Below are positions 16,432 to 25,175 of a stretch of DNA of 64,000 nucleotides, piece after piece. Location of the stretch: contig DATBHX010000142.1 of NCBI GenBank assembly GCA_036557225.1, positions 7,936 to 71,935 of the forward strand, in the 5' to 3' direction. Within the stretch, counting starts at the first letter, position 1. Each line of letters starts with the position of its first letter. The notes under the pieces are model-generated. The model made no database searches. It had not been told where the DNA came from and was given only the letters and a program-made list of their open reading frames with translations. A program made the position numbers and the translations under genes. Source of the DNA: Angelobacter sp036557225. GTDB taxonomy: Bacteria > Acidobacteriota > Terriglobia > Terriglobales > Acidobacteriaceae.

Positions 16432-17454
16432 TTGATTTTGGCTAGATTTGGCGGCATTTTCCTTAGCATCTTTCTTTTTACGTTTTTGACGGCTCAACTG
16501 GGCGCTGCCCAGAGCGCGACCGCGCCTGCGAAGAAGAAAACCGGCGCTACCGCCGCAGACACCAAGACAGACTCCGGCAAGTCTGCCCCTGAAGCTGCCA
16601 AACCCGCCGCCAAGACCGAGGATATGCCTCCGTTGACCCCGGAGATCACGCACCGCATCGTCACCGAAGTGCGCTCGCGCTACCAGGTACCGCCGCAAAT
16701 CAACATCACGGTCTCCAATCCAAGAGCCGGCAAGTTTCCCGGCTATGACGATATGACCATCACCTTGTCCGGGGCCGGGCGCAGCAGCCCGCACGAGTTC
16801 CTCATCTCCAAGGACAGAAAAACTCTGGCCCAGCTGGAAACCATCGATATTTCCCAGGACCTGATGACCAAAATCGATGTCAAGGGCCGCCCAGTCAGAG
16901 GCAATCCTGACGCCAAGGTCACCATCGTCAACTATGACGATTTTCAGTGCCCGTTCTGCTCCCGCATGCACGCAACGCTATTCCCCAATGTGTTCAAGGA
17001 CTATGCCGACAAAGTCCGCGTGATTTACAAGGATTATCCTCTGGTGGAGATCCATCCCTGGGCCATGCGCGCTGCCGTTGACGGCAATTGCCTGGGCGCT
17101 CAGAACAATCAGGCCTACTGGGACTTTGCCGACTACGTCCACGCCAATCAGAAGACCATCTCCGGCAAGGCGCCCAGTGACGCTTACGCGAACCTGGATA
17201 ACGCCGCGAAAGACCAGGCGCAAAAACACCAGCTGGATCAGGACAAGCTTCTTGCCTGCGTGCAAAAACAGGATGAATCGGCGGTGCGCGCCTCCATGGC
17301 GGAAGGCGACAAGCTTGGTGTTGATTCCACTCCCACGCTTTTTGTCAATGGGGAGAGATTCACCGGCCTGATTCCGGAGCAGGATTTCCGCGCTGCACTG
17401 GACCGGGCTTTGCACGAGGCTGGGCAAGAGGCCCCCACAAGCGCTAAAAAGTAG
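16432..17454 (+). CDS. Exported DsbA-like thioredoxin-fold protein
   Basis: 340 residues from a TTG with GAGGGTGG upstream. Signal peptide (~1-27), a Lys/Ala/Thr-rich linker (~28-65), a conserved ~80-residue N-domain (LTPEITHRIVTEVRSRYQVP to DISQDLM), then a DsbA-type fold with active-site CPFC (Cys173, Cys176) and cis-Pro loop DSTPTLFVNG. An extra Cys pair (NCLGAQN, LLACVQ) is present, as in the paralogue at 58299-59225. Expected periplasmic thiol oxidase or isomerase. It lies between larE and a SurA-like gene, near lptD. Confidence 0.87.
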   Translation: MILARFGGIFLSIFLFTFLTAQLGAAQSATAPAKKKTGATAADTKTDSGKSAPEAAKPAAKTEDMPPLTPEITHRIVTEVRSRYQVPPQINITVSNPRAGKFPGYDDMTITLSGAGRSSPHEFLISKDRKTLAQLETIDISQDLMTKIDVKGRPVRGNPDAKVTIVNYDDFQCPFCSRMHATLFPNVFKDYADKVRVIYKDYPLVEIHPWAMRAAVDGNCLGAQNNQAYWDFADYVHANQKTISGKAPSDAYANLDNAAKDQAQKHQLDQDKLLACVQKQDESAVRASMAEGDKLGVDSTPTLFVNGERFTGLIPEQDFRAALDRALHEAGQEAPTSAKK

Positions 17455-17512
17455 TCATGCCGGTGAAAGTTGGGTATCGTACCTATCTCAAGTTGGCATT
17501 GGAGGCGATGGT

Positions 17513-18580
17513 TTGATCCAGTCGCGTAAACAACGGCGCAGTCTGTCTTGTCTTGTCCTTGTCCTGGGAATGACGCTGGCTCTCACCGGCTGCCCCAATC
17601 GCGCCGGCGAGAAGGACGTGATGGCCAAGGTGAACGGCTATAAGGTTCTGCGTTCTGAAGTGGACAAGACCTACAACCAGCAGGTGGCGGGATCGCCGCA
17701 AAAACCTACCGCCACGGAAGAAGAGGCGCTGCGCCTCAATATCCTTAGCCAGATCATCTATCGCCAGCTTCTGCTGCAGAAGGCGGAAAAGCTGGGCGTA
17801 GTGGCCAGCGACGATGAGGTGGAAACAAAATTCAACCAGTCCAAGGCCCCTTACACGCAGGAGCAGTTTCAAAAACAGTTGAAAGACAGCGGTCTCACCG
17901 AGGAAGATTACAAGCTCGACTTGCGGCGCAACCTGACCGTCGAAAAACTCCTCAACAAGGAAATAGCCTCCAAGGTCAATATCTCTGACACCGATATCAG
18001 CGCCTATTATGATCAGAACAAAGTCGAATTTAATCTGATTGAGCCGCGCTTTCGCCTGGCTACGATCTATGTCAGCAATCAGCCCTCAGGCGAACCCGGC
18101 CAGTCCACGGACAGGACCCAGCTTGACGGCCAGGCAAAGAGAAAGATCCAGATGATCCACAATCGCCTGGATAGCGGTGAGGATTTTGCCGACCTGGCGC
18201 AAAAGTATTCTGAAGATCCCGATACCGGCCGCTCCGGTGGCGCCATTCAGCCCATCCCCGAATCGCAGATCAAGAACTTTGACCCGGTCACGCGCGACGC
18301 CATCCAGAAGCTCAAGCCGGGACAATATACTGACGTTCTTCCCGCTATCAATCCGCAGACGCGCCAGCAGGGCGGTTATCAGATCATCCGTCTAAATGGA
18401 AAAGACATTGCCGGCCAGCGCGATCTGAACGATCCCCAGGTGCAGCAGTTCATCCGCAGCAAGCTGCGCAGCCAGCGCGAGCAGATTCTCCGCGCCGCCT
18501 ACGATGAAGAGCTGCGCAACAACGCTCAGATCAACAACTACTTCGCTGAGCAGATCCTCAACAAGACCGGCAGCAAATAA
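17513..18580 (+). CDS. SurA/PrsA-like parvulin lipoprotein
   Basis: 355 residues from a TTG, chosen because GGAGG lies 9 bases upstream and the nearby ATG is out of frame. The lipobox LTGC puts Cys at ~27, so it is probably lipid-anchored. A SurA-N-like helical region (~50-160) with SQIIYRQLLLQKAEKLGV is followed by a parvulin-type PPIase domain (~170-300) with EPRFRLATIYVSN, FADLAQKYSEDP and SGGAIQPIPES. Its role would be folding of exported and outer-membrane proteins. It follows the DsbA-like gene by 58 bases. Confidence 0.87.
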   Translation: MIQSRKQRRSLSCLVLVLGMTLALTGCPNRAGEKDVMAKVNGYKVLRSEVDKTYNQQVAGSPQKPTATEEEALRLNILSQIIYRQLLLQKAEKLGVVASDDEVETKFNQSKAPYTQEQFQKQLKDSGLTEEDYKLDLRRNLTVEKLLNKEIASKVNISDTDISAYYDQNKVEFNLIEPRFRLATIYVSNQPSGEPGQSTDRTQLDGQAKRKIQMIHNRLDSGEDFADLAQKYSEDPDTGRSGGAIQPIPESQIKNFDPVTRDAIQKLKPGQYTDVLPAINPQTRQQGGYQIIRLNGKDIAGQRDLNDPQVQQFIRSKLRSQREQILRAAYDEELRNNAQINNYFAEQILNKTGSK

Positions 18581-18581
18581 A

Positions 18582-18602
18582 TGGGTCAGCAAAAATGACC
18601 CA
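18582..18602. repeat. TGGGTCA...TGACCCA hairpin
   Basis: A perfect 7-bp stem with an A-rich loop between convergent genes (stops at 18580 and 18622). The same stem sequence forms a longer hairpin at 43662-43692. It could serve as a terminator but has no T-tract on either strand. Confidence 0.6.
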
Positions 18603-18621
18603 CGATTGCTGGATCAGACGT

Positions 18622-20406
18622 TTACTGCGCCCCCACAAACTGCTCCGTGACCGCCTTGCGCAGCAGGTTGGGCGGCAATAGCCCCTGGGAAAGAATGAAG
18701 TCGTGGAACTTCATGGCATCGAATTTCTTGCCCTGCTTCGCTTCCACGTCTTTGCGCAGCGCCAGCAGCCGCGAGTAACCGTAAAAATAGGAGCAGGCCT
18801 GTCCCGGCGCACGGAAGGTGTACCGCTCAACCTCAGTGTTGGCGAACGCCTCTGAGAGCACCACATCCTGTGTGAGCACGTGCATAGCATCCGCGGGCGT
18901 CACCTTGCCGCTTTGCAGTTCCGGATCGAGGAACGCTCGCGCCGCGCGCATCAACCGCAGCTGCAGCGAGATGAGCTGGCCATCCAGCGGCATGTAAGGC
19001 TTGGTGATGTACTCGGCATAAAGGCCCCAGCCTTCCACGTTGGTGCTGTTGAAAGCGTAGAGTGAGCGCGCCACGGAAACGCCGCGCTCCACCATGGAAT
19101 CAAACTGCAACTCATGCCCGGGACGCGCCTCATGCGCCACCAGCGTCCAGGTGGAAGCCGTGTAGGTGAAGTCGTCAATCTTCTTGGTCTCCGCCGATCC
19201 CGGCGCCGTGGGCACGTTCAGCGGCAGCACAAATGTTCCCTGCTCGCCTTTATTGTTCAACAGTGGCGGCGGATCCATGTGCGCCGCCGGCTGCTGCGCG
19301 GTTTCTGCGGCCGAGGCCAGACGGATTCGCGCCGGACGCCCCGGCAGCGTCACCAGCCGCTGCTGGCGAATGATCTCTTCGATCTTCTTCAGCGTCTGCT
19401 CGTATTGCGGCAGAATCGCTTCGCCCACCAGTTGGTCTTTCTTGAGCTCGCGGATCACATCGCGATAGTCGCTCGATTTCCAGCCTCGCTCCTTGGCGAT
19501 CTTGGCCGCTATCTGCTGCATCTCCTGCTGATATTCCGTAAAGGCCTTGTGCGCCATCGCGGTCAGCTGCTCCGGCGGGATGTCGATTCCGAACTGCTGC
19601 AGGCTGAACGCGTATTCTTCCGGCGGCAGGCGGAAATCAGTCCGCGCCTTGGGCAGAATCTCCTGCTTGACCCACGCGTTGTAATCCGTGAGTTGCTGCT
19701 TCAGTTTGGCAAACGCCTCCTGATAGCCGTCAATCTTGTACTTGTCAAAAAGCTGGGCGATTCCGTTGATGAAAAAATCCGCACGCGCCAGATCGGTTTC
19801 AACCTGCACCTTCGCCGGTCCCAATTGTCCCGGCTTGCGCCACTCCAGGGAGCGCGCCTTGGCCTGTTCAGTGATCGGTTCGTAGCCCGGCTCCATCCCG
19901 GCGTATTTGCGCAGACGCACCAGCGCCTTCCTGCGCCGCTCGTCGGGGACCTGATCGTCCAGCAGCCCCCGCAGCCCGGAAAACACCAGCTGTGACACGT
20001 TGAAGTACGGCATATCGTACTTCTCGCCCAGCTCCTGGCCTTGCAGGCCCTGCTCGGTCGCCTTGATCATGATCTCGAGGTCCTGCTTCACCAGTGGGTC
20101 CTTCTCCACAGCCAGGGCCTTCCGCAGCTGATCCAGCGCAGCCCGCGCATCGGCTTTCTGCTGCTCGCGACGATCAGAGGAAAACCGCGAAATCTGCTCA
20201 TCCAGCCCTTCCACACCCTGCCGCGCCGCGAACTCCGGAGCGTACTTGGCCTGGACCTTGAGCAATTGCTGCGCAAATTCATTGCTGCGCTTGATCCACT
20301 CTTTTTGCTCTTTGGGCCCGGCCGTAGTCTGGGCTGAAGCGCTCACACTGGCGCAGAGCGTGAGCAGGGCAAGGCAAGACAACGCCCTAATTCGCAGGTT
20401 TCGCAT
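18622..20406 (-). CDS. DUF885 family exported protein, putative metallopeptidase
   Basis: 594 residues with signal peptide (MRNLRIRALSCLALLTLCASVSASAQ cleaved after Ala). The central motif VAHEARPGHELQ matches the HExxPGHxxQ signature of DUF885, which is related to zinc metallopeptidases. AGGAGA precedes the start. A second conserved stretch is GWGLYAEYITKPYMPLDGQL and an FLDPELQSGK region follows. Function of the family is largely predicted; the substrate is unknown. It is convergent with the SurA-like gene and the next gene downstream of the carboxylase pair. Confidence 0.87.
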   Translation of the reverse strand: MRNLRIRALSCLALLTLCASVSASAQTTAGPKEQKEWIKRSNEFAQQLLKVQAKYAPEFAARQGVEGLDEQISRFSSDRREQQKADARAALDQLRKALAVEKDPLVKQDLEIMIKATEQGLQGQELGEKYDMPYFNVSQLVFSGLRGLLDDQVPDERRRKALVRLRKYAGMEPGYEPITEQAKARSLEWRKPGQLGPAKVQVETDLARADFFINGIAQLFDKYKIDGYQEAFAKLKQQLTDYNAWVKQEILPKARTDFRLPPEEYAFSLQQFGIDIPPEQLTAMAHKAFTEYQQEMQQIAAKIAKERGWKSSDYRDVIRELKKDQLVGEAILPQYEQTLKKIEEIIRQQRLVTLPGRPARIRLASAAETAQQPAAHMDPPPLLNNKGEQGTFVLPLNVPTAPGSAETKKIDDFTYTASTWTLVAHEARPGHELQFDSMVERGVSVARSLYAFNSTNVEGWGLYAEYITKPYMPLDGQLISLQLRLMRAARAFLDPELQSGKVTPADAMHVLTQDVVLSEAFANTEVERYTFRAPGQACSYFYGYSRLLALRKDVEAKQGKKFDAMKFHDFILSQGLLPPNLLRKAVTEQFVGAQ

Positions 20407-20471
20407 TTTGGCTGATCTCCTAATGGGTTACTGAATTGGACGAGCAGAAGGTGGGAAGGAAAGCCGCCGGC

Positions 20472-20969
20472 CTACTCGACCTCCGCCAGCGATTGGCCCG
20501 CCTCCACCGCGGCCCCTTCTGTGATGTTCACTTTCCTGAGCACGCCGCTCTTTGGGGCCTTCAGTTCGTTTTGCATCTTCATGGCTTCAATCACGATGAC
20601 GCTCTGTCCCGCCTCCACCGCGGTCCCTTCGGCAACCAGCAGACGTACAACTTTTCCCGGCATGGGCGCGGTAATCTTTTTGATGCCCTGCGCTTCGGCG
20701 CCGGCACGGCGCCGCGAGCGGAATGATCTCGGGTCGCGCACGGCAACGCTGAAGCGTTCGTGACCAACCACCACCTTGGTTTCCGTTGCCGTGTTCTCCT
20801 GCTTTACCTCATAAGACTTTCCTGCCAAGAGCAGTGAGAGCACTCCGTCTTCACCGGAGACAACATCAACCGGAAGCTCGCGTCCGTTAAGCCTGCACTT
20901 CCAGCCTGGCCCGGCGCGCTCCAATTCCACGCGAAAGCTCTGCTCGCCGATGGTGACCTCGTAGATCAT
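20472..20969 (-). CDS. Biotin carboxyl carrier subunit of an acyl-CoA carboxylase
   Basis: 165 residues. The C-terminal ~75 residues form a biotinyl domain with the EAMKMQNE motif (biotinylated Lys) and preceding MPGKVVRLLVAEGT. The N-terminal half is a beta-rich region such as lies between biotin carboxylase and carrier in acyl-CoA carboxylase alpha chains. Its ATG overlaps the stop of the biotin carboxylase gene (ATGA). Together the two proteins equal one ~670-residue fused alpha chain, so the gene looks split. The carboxyltransferase subunit is not in the window. Confidence 0.9.
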   Translation of the reverse strand: MIYEVTIGEQSFRVELERAGPGWKCRLNGRELPVDVVSGEDGVLSLLLAGKSYEVKQENTATETKVVVGHERFSVAVRDPRSFRSRRRAGAEAQGIKKITAPMPGKVVRLLVAEGTAVEAGQSVIVIEAMKMQNELKAPKSGVLRKVNITEGAAVEAGQSLAEVE

Positions 20970-22483
20970 TCCCCGCGCAGCCCTTCAGCGCGCGCAGTCT
21001 GCTTCCAGGCTGAAAGCTCTGGGCTTTTCCCCGACGCCGTTTTGCCATTGGTGCCATTCTTCTGCGGTACTGTGGCAGCGAACAACGCAGCCGCGACCGC
21101 AGCAATCTCCGCCAGCCCATTTCCTGCTGCCGCCGCGTCCTGTTTGTTGGCAAGCAGGCGGTCGAGAAAGCCGGTATCAATCCGCGCTGCCGCAAAATCA
21201 GGATGTTCGAGAATTCTCCGGAACAGCGGCAAGTTGCTCTTGATCCCGCCGACGAAGTATTCATCCAGGGCGCGCCGCATGCGTGCGATGGCCGAAGCCC
21301 GGTCTGCCGCGTGCACAATCAGCTTGGAGAGCATGGGATCGTAGTCCAGCGGCACCGTCCAGCCCTCATAAACACCGCTGTCTTCACGCACGCCCGGTCC
21401 CGAAGGCCGCAACAGCCGTGTGATCTTTCCCGGCGAAGGAAAGAAGTTGTTCTCCGGATCTTCGGCGTAAATGCGGCACTCAATCGCGTGACCGCGGAGC
21501 GCCAGATCCTCCTGCTTAAACGGCAGCTTTTCTCCTGCGGCGATCCTCAGCTGCAGATGAACAAGATCAAGCCCGGTTACCAGCTCCGTCACCGGATGCT
21601 CCACTTGCAGCCGCGTGTTCATCTCAAGGAAATAAAAATTGCGCGCCGAATCCACCAGGAACTCGACTGTCCCTGCGTTGGTGTAGCCCGCTGACTTCGC
21701 TGCCTGCACCGCCACGGCGCCCATCTTGCGCCGCATCTCTTCATCCACAATGGCCGAGGGCGCCTCTTCGATCACCTTCTGGTGGCGGCGCTGCACTGAG
21801 CATTCACGCTCGCCCAGGTAAACCATGTTGCCGTGCTCGTCGCCCAGCACCTGGATCTCAATGTGGCGCGGGTTCTCAATCAGCTTCTCGAGATAAACCT
21901 CGCCGTCGCCGAAGGCCCGCAGCGCCTCGCTCTGCGCAGTTTCAAATGCCGATTTCAATTCCCCGGCAGCGCGCACCATGCGCATGCCTTTGCCGCCACC
22001 ACCGGCGGCGGCTTTGATCATCACAGGGAAGCCGATCTTTTCTGCTGTCGTTTCAGCTTCAGCCAACGTGAGCCCGCGCGCCGAGCCTGGAACCATCGGC
22101 ACTCCTGCTGCCTGCACCGCCGTACGCGCCCGTGTTTTTGATCCCATGATTTCCATGGCAGACGCGGGCGGTCCAATAAATTTGATTCCTGCCTCCGCAC
22201 AGGCACGGGCAAACTGCGCGTTCTCTGACAAAAAACCGTAACCGGGATGGATGGCCTCAGCCCCGCTGCGCCGTGCCACATCAAGGATCTTGGCGATGTT
22301 CAGATAAGACTCTCGTGCCGGCGCCGGGCCGATCGGATATGCCTCATCGGCCTTGCTCACATGCAGTGCCGCGCGATCCACGTCAGAAAATACCGCGACA
22401 GATGCAATATCAAGCTCGCGGCAGGCGCGAATTACCCGTACGGCAATCTCGCCGCGGTTCGCTATGAGGACCTTTTTGAACAT
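20966..22483 (-). CDS. Biotin carboxylase subunit of an acyl-CoA carboxylase
   Basis: 505 residues from the ATG at 22483 (MFKKVLIANRGEIAVRV), the usual family start; a longer reading adds residues with no homology. It catalyses ATP-dependent carboxylation of biotin. Seen motifs: HPGYGFLSENAQFA, the Gly-rich ATP-grasp loop AAAGGGGKGM, ERECSVQRRHQKVIEE and EMNTRLQVEHPVTE. The last ~60 residues are low-complexity and variable. A TACAAT 17 bases upstream of the ATG may be a -10 box, implying a short leader. The length and tail resemble propionyl/methylcrotonyl-type alpha chains rather than a plain AccC. Confidence 0.92.
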   Translation of the reverse strand: MFKKVLIANRGEIAVRVIRACRELDIASVAVFSDVDRAALHVSKADEAYPIGPAPARESYLNIAKILDVARRSGAEAIHPGYGFLSENAQFARACAEAGIKFIGPPASAMEIMGSKTRARTAVQAAGVPMVPGSARGLTLAEAETTAEKIGFPVMIKAAAGGGGKGMRMVRAAGELKSAFETAQSEALRAFGDGEVYLEKLIENPRHIEIQVLGDEHGNMVYLGERECSVQRRHQKVIEEAPSAIVDEEMRRKMGAVAVQAAKSAGYTNAGTVEFLVDSARNFYFLEMNTRLQVEHPVTELVTGLDLVHLQLRIAAGEKLPFKQEDLALRGHAIECRIYAEDPENNFFPSPGKITRLLRPSGPGVREDSGVYEGWTVPLDYDPMLSKLIVHAADRASAIARMRRALDEYFVGGIKSNLPLFRRILEHPDFAAARIDTGFLDRLLANKQDAAAAGNGLAEIAAVAAALFAATVPQKNGTNGKTASGKSPELSAWKQTARAEGLRGE

Positions 22484-22567
22484 AGTCGAAACTTTGATTG
22501 TAGCAACAAAGCCGGACTTCCAGCTCTCGCCTGCCGGCAGCATGAACCATTATGATTGTGAACAGCC

Positions 22568-23254
22568 ATGTCCCAGGAACACACGTCCCAAGAGCAATGG
22601 ACCACAGTCGACGACTACATCACCAACCTTTTGATTCCATCTGATCCCGCGCTGGACCGGGCGCTGCGCGCAAGTGTCGAAGCGGGGCTTCCATCCATCC
22701 AGGTATCCGCGGCGCAGGGTAAGATGCTGCATCTGCTGGCGCGGGCCGTCGGCGCGCGCAAGATACTGGAGATCGGAACTCTAGGCGCTTACAGCACCAT
22801 CTGGCTGGGGCGCGCCCTGCCGCCGAATGGTTCTCTCATCACGCTGGAAGCCGAGCCGAAGCACGCCGAGGTAGCACGGGCCAATATCGCTCTCGCAGGT
22901 TTATCGAACGTGGTTGAGCTTCGGCTGGGCCGCGCCCAGGAAACGCTCCCTCAACTTGTGGCGGAGAAGCACGGACCGTTTGATCTCATCTTTATCGATG
23001 CCGATAAACCGGGATACTCCGCTTACCTCGGCTGGTCTCTGCGCCTCTCGCGCCCCGGTACCTTGATCATCGCCGATAACGTTGTGCGCAAAGGACAGGT
23101 GGCGGAGCCGGCAGGCGGCGATGCCAACGTGCAGGGAATACGCGCTTTTAATCAAGCTCTCGCCGCGGAAAAGCGGGTAAGCGCTACCGAAATCCAGACC
23201 GTGGGCAGCAAAGGCTACGATGGCTTTGCCCTAGCTGTCGTTCTGGCAGAGTAA
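22568..23254 (+). CDS. SAM-dependent O-methyltransferase, family 3
   Basis: 228 residues, typical of catechol/caffeoyl-CoA type class I O-methyltransferases. ILEIGTLGAYSTIWLGRAL is motif I (SAM binding), SLITLEAEP motif II with the acidic ribose-binding residue, and FIDADKPGYSAYLGW carries the metal-binding Asp residues. IIADNVVRKG is a further motif. No signal peptide, so cytosolic. It is divergent from the carboxylase genes and ends at a shared hairpin terminator. The acceptor substrate is unknown. Confidence 0.88.
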   Translation: MSQEHTSQEQWTTVDDYITNLLIPSDPALDRALRASVEAGLPSIQVSAAQGKMLHLLARAVGARKILEIGTLGAYSTIWLGRALPPNGSLITLEAEPKHAEVARANIALAGLSNVVELRLGRAQETLPQLVAEKHGPFDLIFIDADKPGYSAYLGWSLRLSRPGTLIIADNVVRKGQVAEPAGGDANVQGIRAFNQALAAEKRVSATEIQTVGSKGYDGFALAVVLAE

Positions 23255-23265
23255 TCCCGGGACCA

Positions 23266-23294
23266 GCAAAAAGCCCCTCCCGCAGGAGGGGCTT
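23266..23294 (-). terminator. Hairpin terminator between convergent genes
   Basis: A 10-bp stem, AAGCCCCTCC (23271-23280) with GGAGGGGCTT (23285-23294). Read on the minus strand it is followed by TTTTT, so it ends the transcript of the long SecDF/TonB run; the O-methyltransferase stops just on its other side. Confidence 0.85.
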
Positions 23295-23309
23295 GGAGAC
23301 AGCGATGCT

Positions 23310-24146
23310 TTATTTCGATTTTGGCTGGTCCAGCACAATGCCGCCGGAGGTTTTCTTGGCTGCCTCATCTGCTTTCTTCTTGCGCGCCGCCATTGCCTTA
23401 TCGCTCCAGTCGTTGGCCGTCTTCACGTAGTTTGCGCGCGCTTCGGCATCGTCGCACGTCATGTCCGCGGCCTTGCGGCGATAGAGCAGGTTCAGGTAGG
23501 CCATGGCATCGTCGTAGTCCTGGCGCTTGTCAATCGCCGTCTGCAACATCTTCATGCCTTCTTCCACGTTCTGGCCGTCTTTTTCCTTCAGCTGATCGCA
23601 GAGCTTCTGGCTGCTTTTGCCTTTCAGCTCGTCTTCCACATGGAGCCCTTCTTTTGACTTGACTTCTCCCGCGTCCTTGTACGTTTGCGACCAGTCAATC
23701 ACACCCACGGAGTAATACGTCTCCGGATCGTTGGGATCGGCTTCAATCGCTTTTTTGTAGAAATCGCGGGACTCATCGAATTTCTTCTGCTGCATGTACA
23801 GGAAGGCGATGCCTTTCAGGCTGGTCACATTCTTCGGATCAGCCTCCAGCACGTGCTTGTATTCCTCAATGGCCTGCTGCGCGTTACGCAGGTTTTCCGG
23901 CGTCTCCACGCCGGGGACGTACTGTTGCGCGTACGCGGTGGCCAGGTACATCTTGGCCACTTTCAGGTCGGGATCGAGGCCAACGGCGTTCTGGAAATGG
24001 TTGATGGCCTCTTCATAGTTGGCGCCGCGATACGCCTGGACTCCCTTGTTCAACTGGTCGCGGGCCTTGAGTTTATTGCAACCTGCGGTACTCAGGACCG
24101 CGGCGGCAATCGCCAATACCGTCACGAAACGTGCGGCTCTGTTCAT
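23310..24146 (-). CDS. TPR-repeat lipoprotein
   Basis: 278 residues from the ATG at 24146, supported by AAGGAGAG upstream; a longer frame from 24239 lacks a site. A lipoprotein signal ends in STAGC (~residue 22). At least three TPR units follow (GVQAYRGANYEEAINHFQNAV, then YKHVLEADPKN and DFYKKAIEADPND). The C-terminus is Lys-rich, ending LDQPKSK. It is the last gene of the tonB-exbB-exbD-exbD run and may act with that complex, by position only. Confidence 0.85.
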   Translation of the reverse strand: MNRAARFVTVLAIAAAVLSTAGCNKLKARDQLNKGVQAYRGANYEEAINHFQNAVGLDPDLKVAKMYLATAYAQQYVPGVETPENLRNAQQAIEEYKHVLEADPKNVTSLKGIAFLYMQQKKFDESRDFYKKAIEADPNDPETYYSVGVIDWSQTYKDAGEVKSKEGLHVEDELKGKSSQKLCDQLKEKDGQNVEEGMKMLQTAIDKRQDYDDAMAYLNLLYRRKAADMTCDDAEARANYVKTANDWSDKAMAARKKKADEAAKKTSGGIVLDQPKSK

Positions 24147-24255
24147 GTTTGCTGCTCTCCTTGCCGGAGTAAAAATTTTTAATGTCCGAATAAAAAACGC
24201 TTTTTGCCGGGGCCGGCAACTGCTCACCACCGGCCCCATGCTGAGGAGGAAAAAA

Positions 24256-24693
24256 CTACTGTCCCGCTTCGATCTTGGCCGTGATCAGTCCCACTCGGTC
24301 CACTACCTGAGTTCCGTGAGCAATGTCGATCACTGTCGCCACGTTCTGGAACTCAACATCCGGGTCGCCTTTCACGAACATCACGCGCTCGGCGCGCGTC
24401 TTGAAGATGTCCGTCAACCGCTGCTGCAGATCGTCCCAGCTAACGTCATCCTGGTTGATCTTCAGCTTCGGTTTTTCACCGGCTGCGCCCAACACCTGCA
24501 CCACCACCGTGCGGTCGTTCGGCGTTTCATGCTGGTTGGGCGGCGGAGGCTGTGGTACCAGCGCCTCCAGGCCCTTGGGAGTGAGCGGCGTGATGACCAT
24601 GAAAATGATCAGCAGCACCAGAAGCACGTCGATCAGCGGCGTTACGTTGATGTCAGCTGTCTGACCGCCGCCTCCGCCCGTTGTCATTGCCAT
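24256..24693 (-). CDS. ExbD/TolR biopolymer transport protein, copy 2
   Basis: 145 residues. An N-terminal Gly-rich stretch (MAMTTGGGGGQ), then the ExbD signature INVTPLIDVLLVLLIIFMVI with the proton-path Asp in the single transmembrane helix, and a periplasmic domain. GGGAGC lies upstream. Works with ExbB and TonB to couple the inner-membrane proton gradient to outer-membrane transport. It is a paralogue of the next upstream gene; two ExbD genes side by side suggest a hetero-oligomer or separate partners. Confidence 0.93.
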   Translation of the reverse strand: MAMTTGGGGGQTADINVTPLIDVLLVLLIIFMVITPLTPKGLEALVPQPPPPNQHETPNDRTVVVQVLGAAGEKPKLKINQDDVSWDDLQQRLTDIFKTRAERVMFVKGDPDVEFQNVATVIDIAHGTQVVDRVGLITAKIEAGQ

Positions 24694-24716
24694 AAACTGC
24701 TCCCTTTCCTGCCTGC

Positions 24717-25160
24717 TTACTGCGGTTGAGGTTGCTTGGGATTCTGTCTCTGCTCGGTGAGCAGGCCCAATTGATCAACGCCGGCTGAGCGCACATCGTC
24801 TACCACGTCCACCACCCACTTGTAGTGGGCGCGTGCATCCGCCCGCACAAACACTTCCTTGTTGGTGCGGCTGGAGACCCGTTCCTTGACCTTTTGCGTC
24901 AATTCATCAGGCGAGACGATCTGCGAATCAAAGAAGACTTTGCCGTCGCGATTCACCGCCACCAGCAGCGCGTCTTCCTTGTCGGCCGCCTCCATCGGGA
25001 CGGGATTGTTGGTCTTGGCCATCTCCACGATCGTGCCCTTCTGCAGCATGGGCGTGATAACCATGAAAATGATCAGCAAAACCAGCATCACGTCCACCAT
25101 GGGAGTCACGTTGATGTTGGAATTTACCTTTGCGCCTTCGTTACGAACTGAGATTGCCAT
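24717..25160 (-). CDS. ExbD/TolR biopolymer transport protein, copy 1
   Basis: 147 residues with signature SNINVTPMVDVMLVLLIIFMVI and the conserved Asp in the membrane helix, followed by a periplasmic domain with AVNRDGKVFFDS and VFVRADARAHYKWVVDV. CAGGAGCAG precedes the start. It lies 15 bases after exbB. In the ExbBD motor the Asp takes part in proton flow. The C-terminus is a Gln/Pro tail not seen in copy 2. Confidence 0.93.
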   Translation of the reverse strand: MAISVRNEGAKVNSNINVTPMVDVMLVLLIIFMVITPMLQKGTIVEMAKTNNPVPMEAADKEDALLVAVNRDGKVFFDSQIVSPDELTQKVKERVSSRTNKEVFVRADARAHYKWVVDVVDDVRSAGVDQLGLLTEQRQNPKQPQPQ

Positions 25161-25175
25161 TGGTCTGCTCCTGGC

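Noticed and set aside
19114..19995. Long open frame opposite the DUF885 gene
   Set aside because: Antisense shadow; very Arg/Leu-rich composition and no homology seen.
24147..24239. N-terminal extension of the TPR lipoprotein
   Set aside because: It would put the lipobox far from the N-terminus, and the internal ATG has a strong ribosome site.
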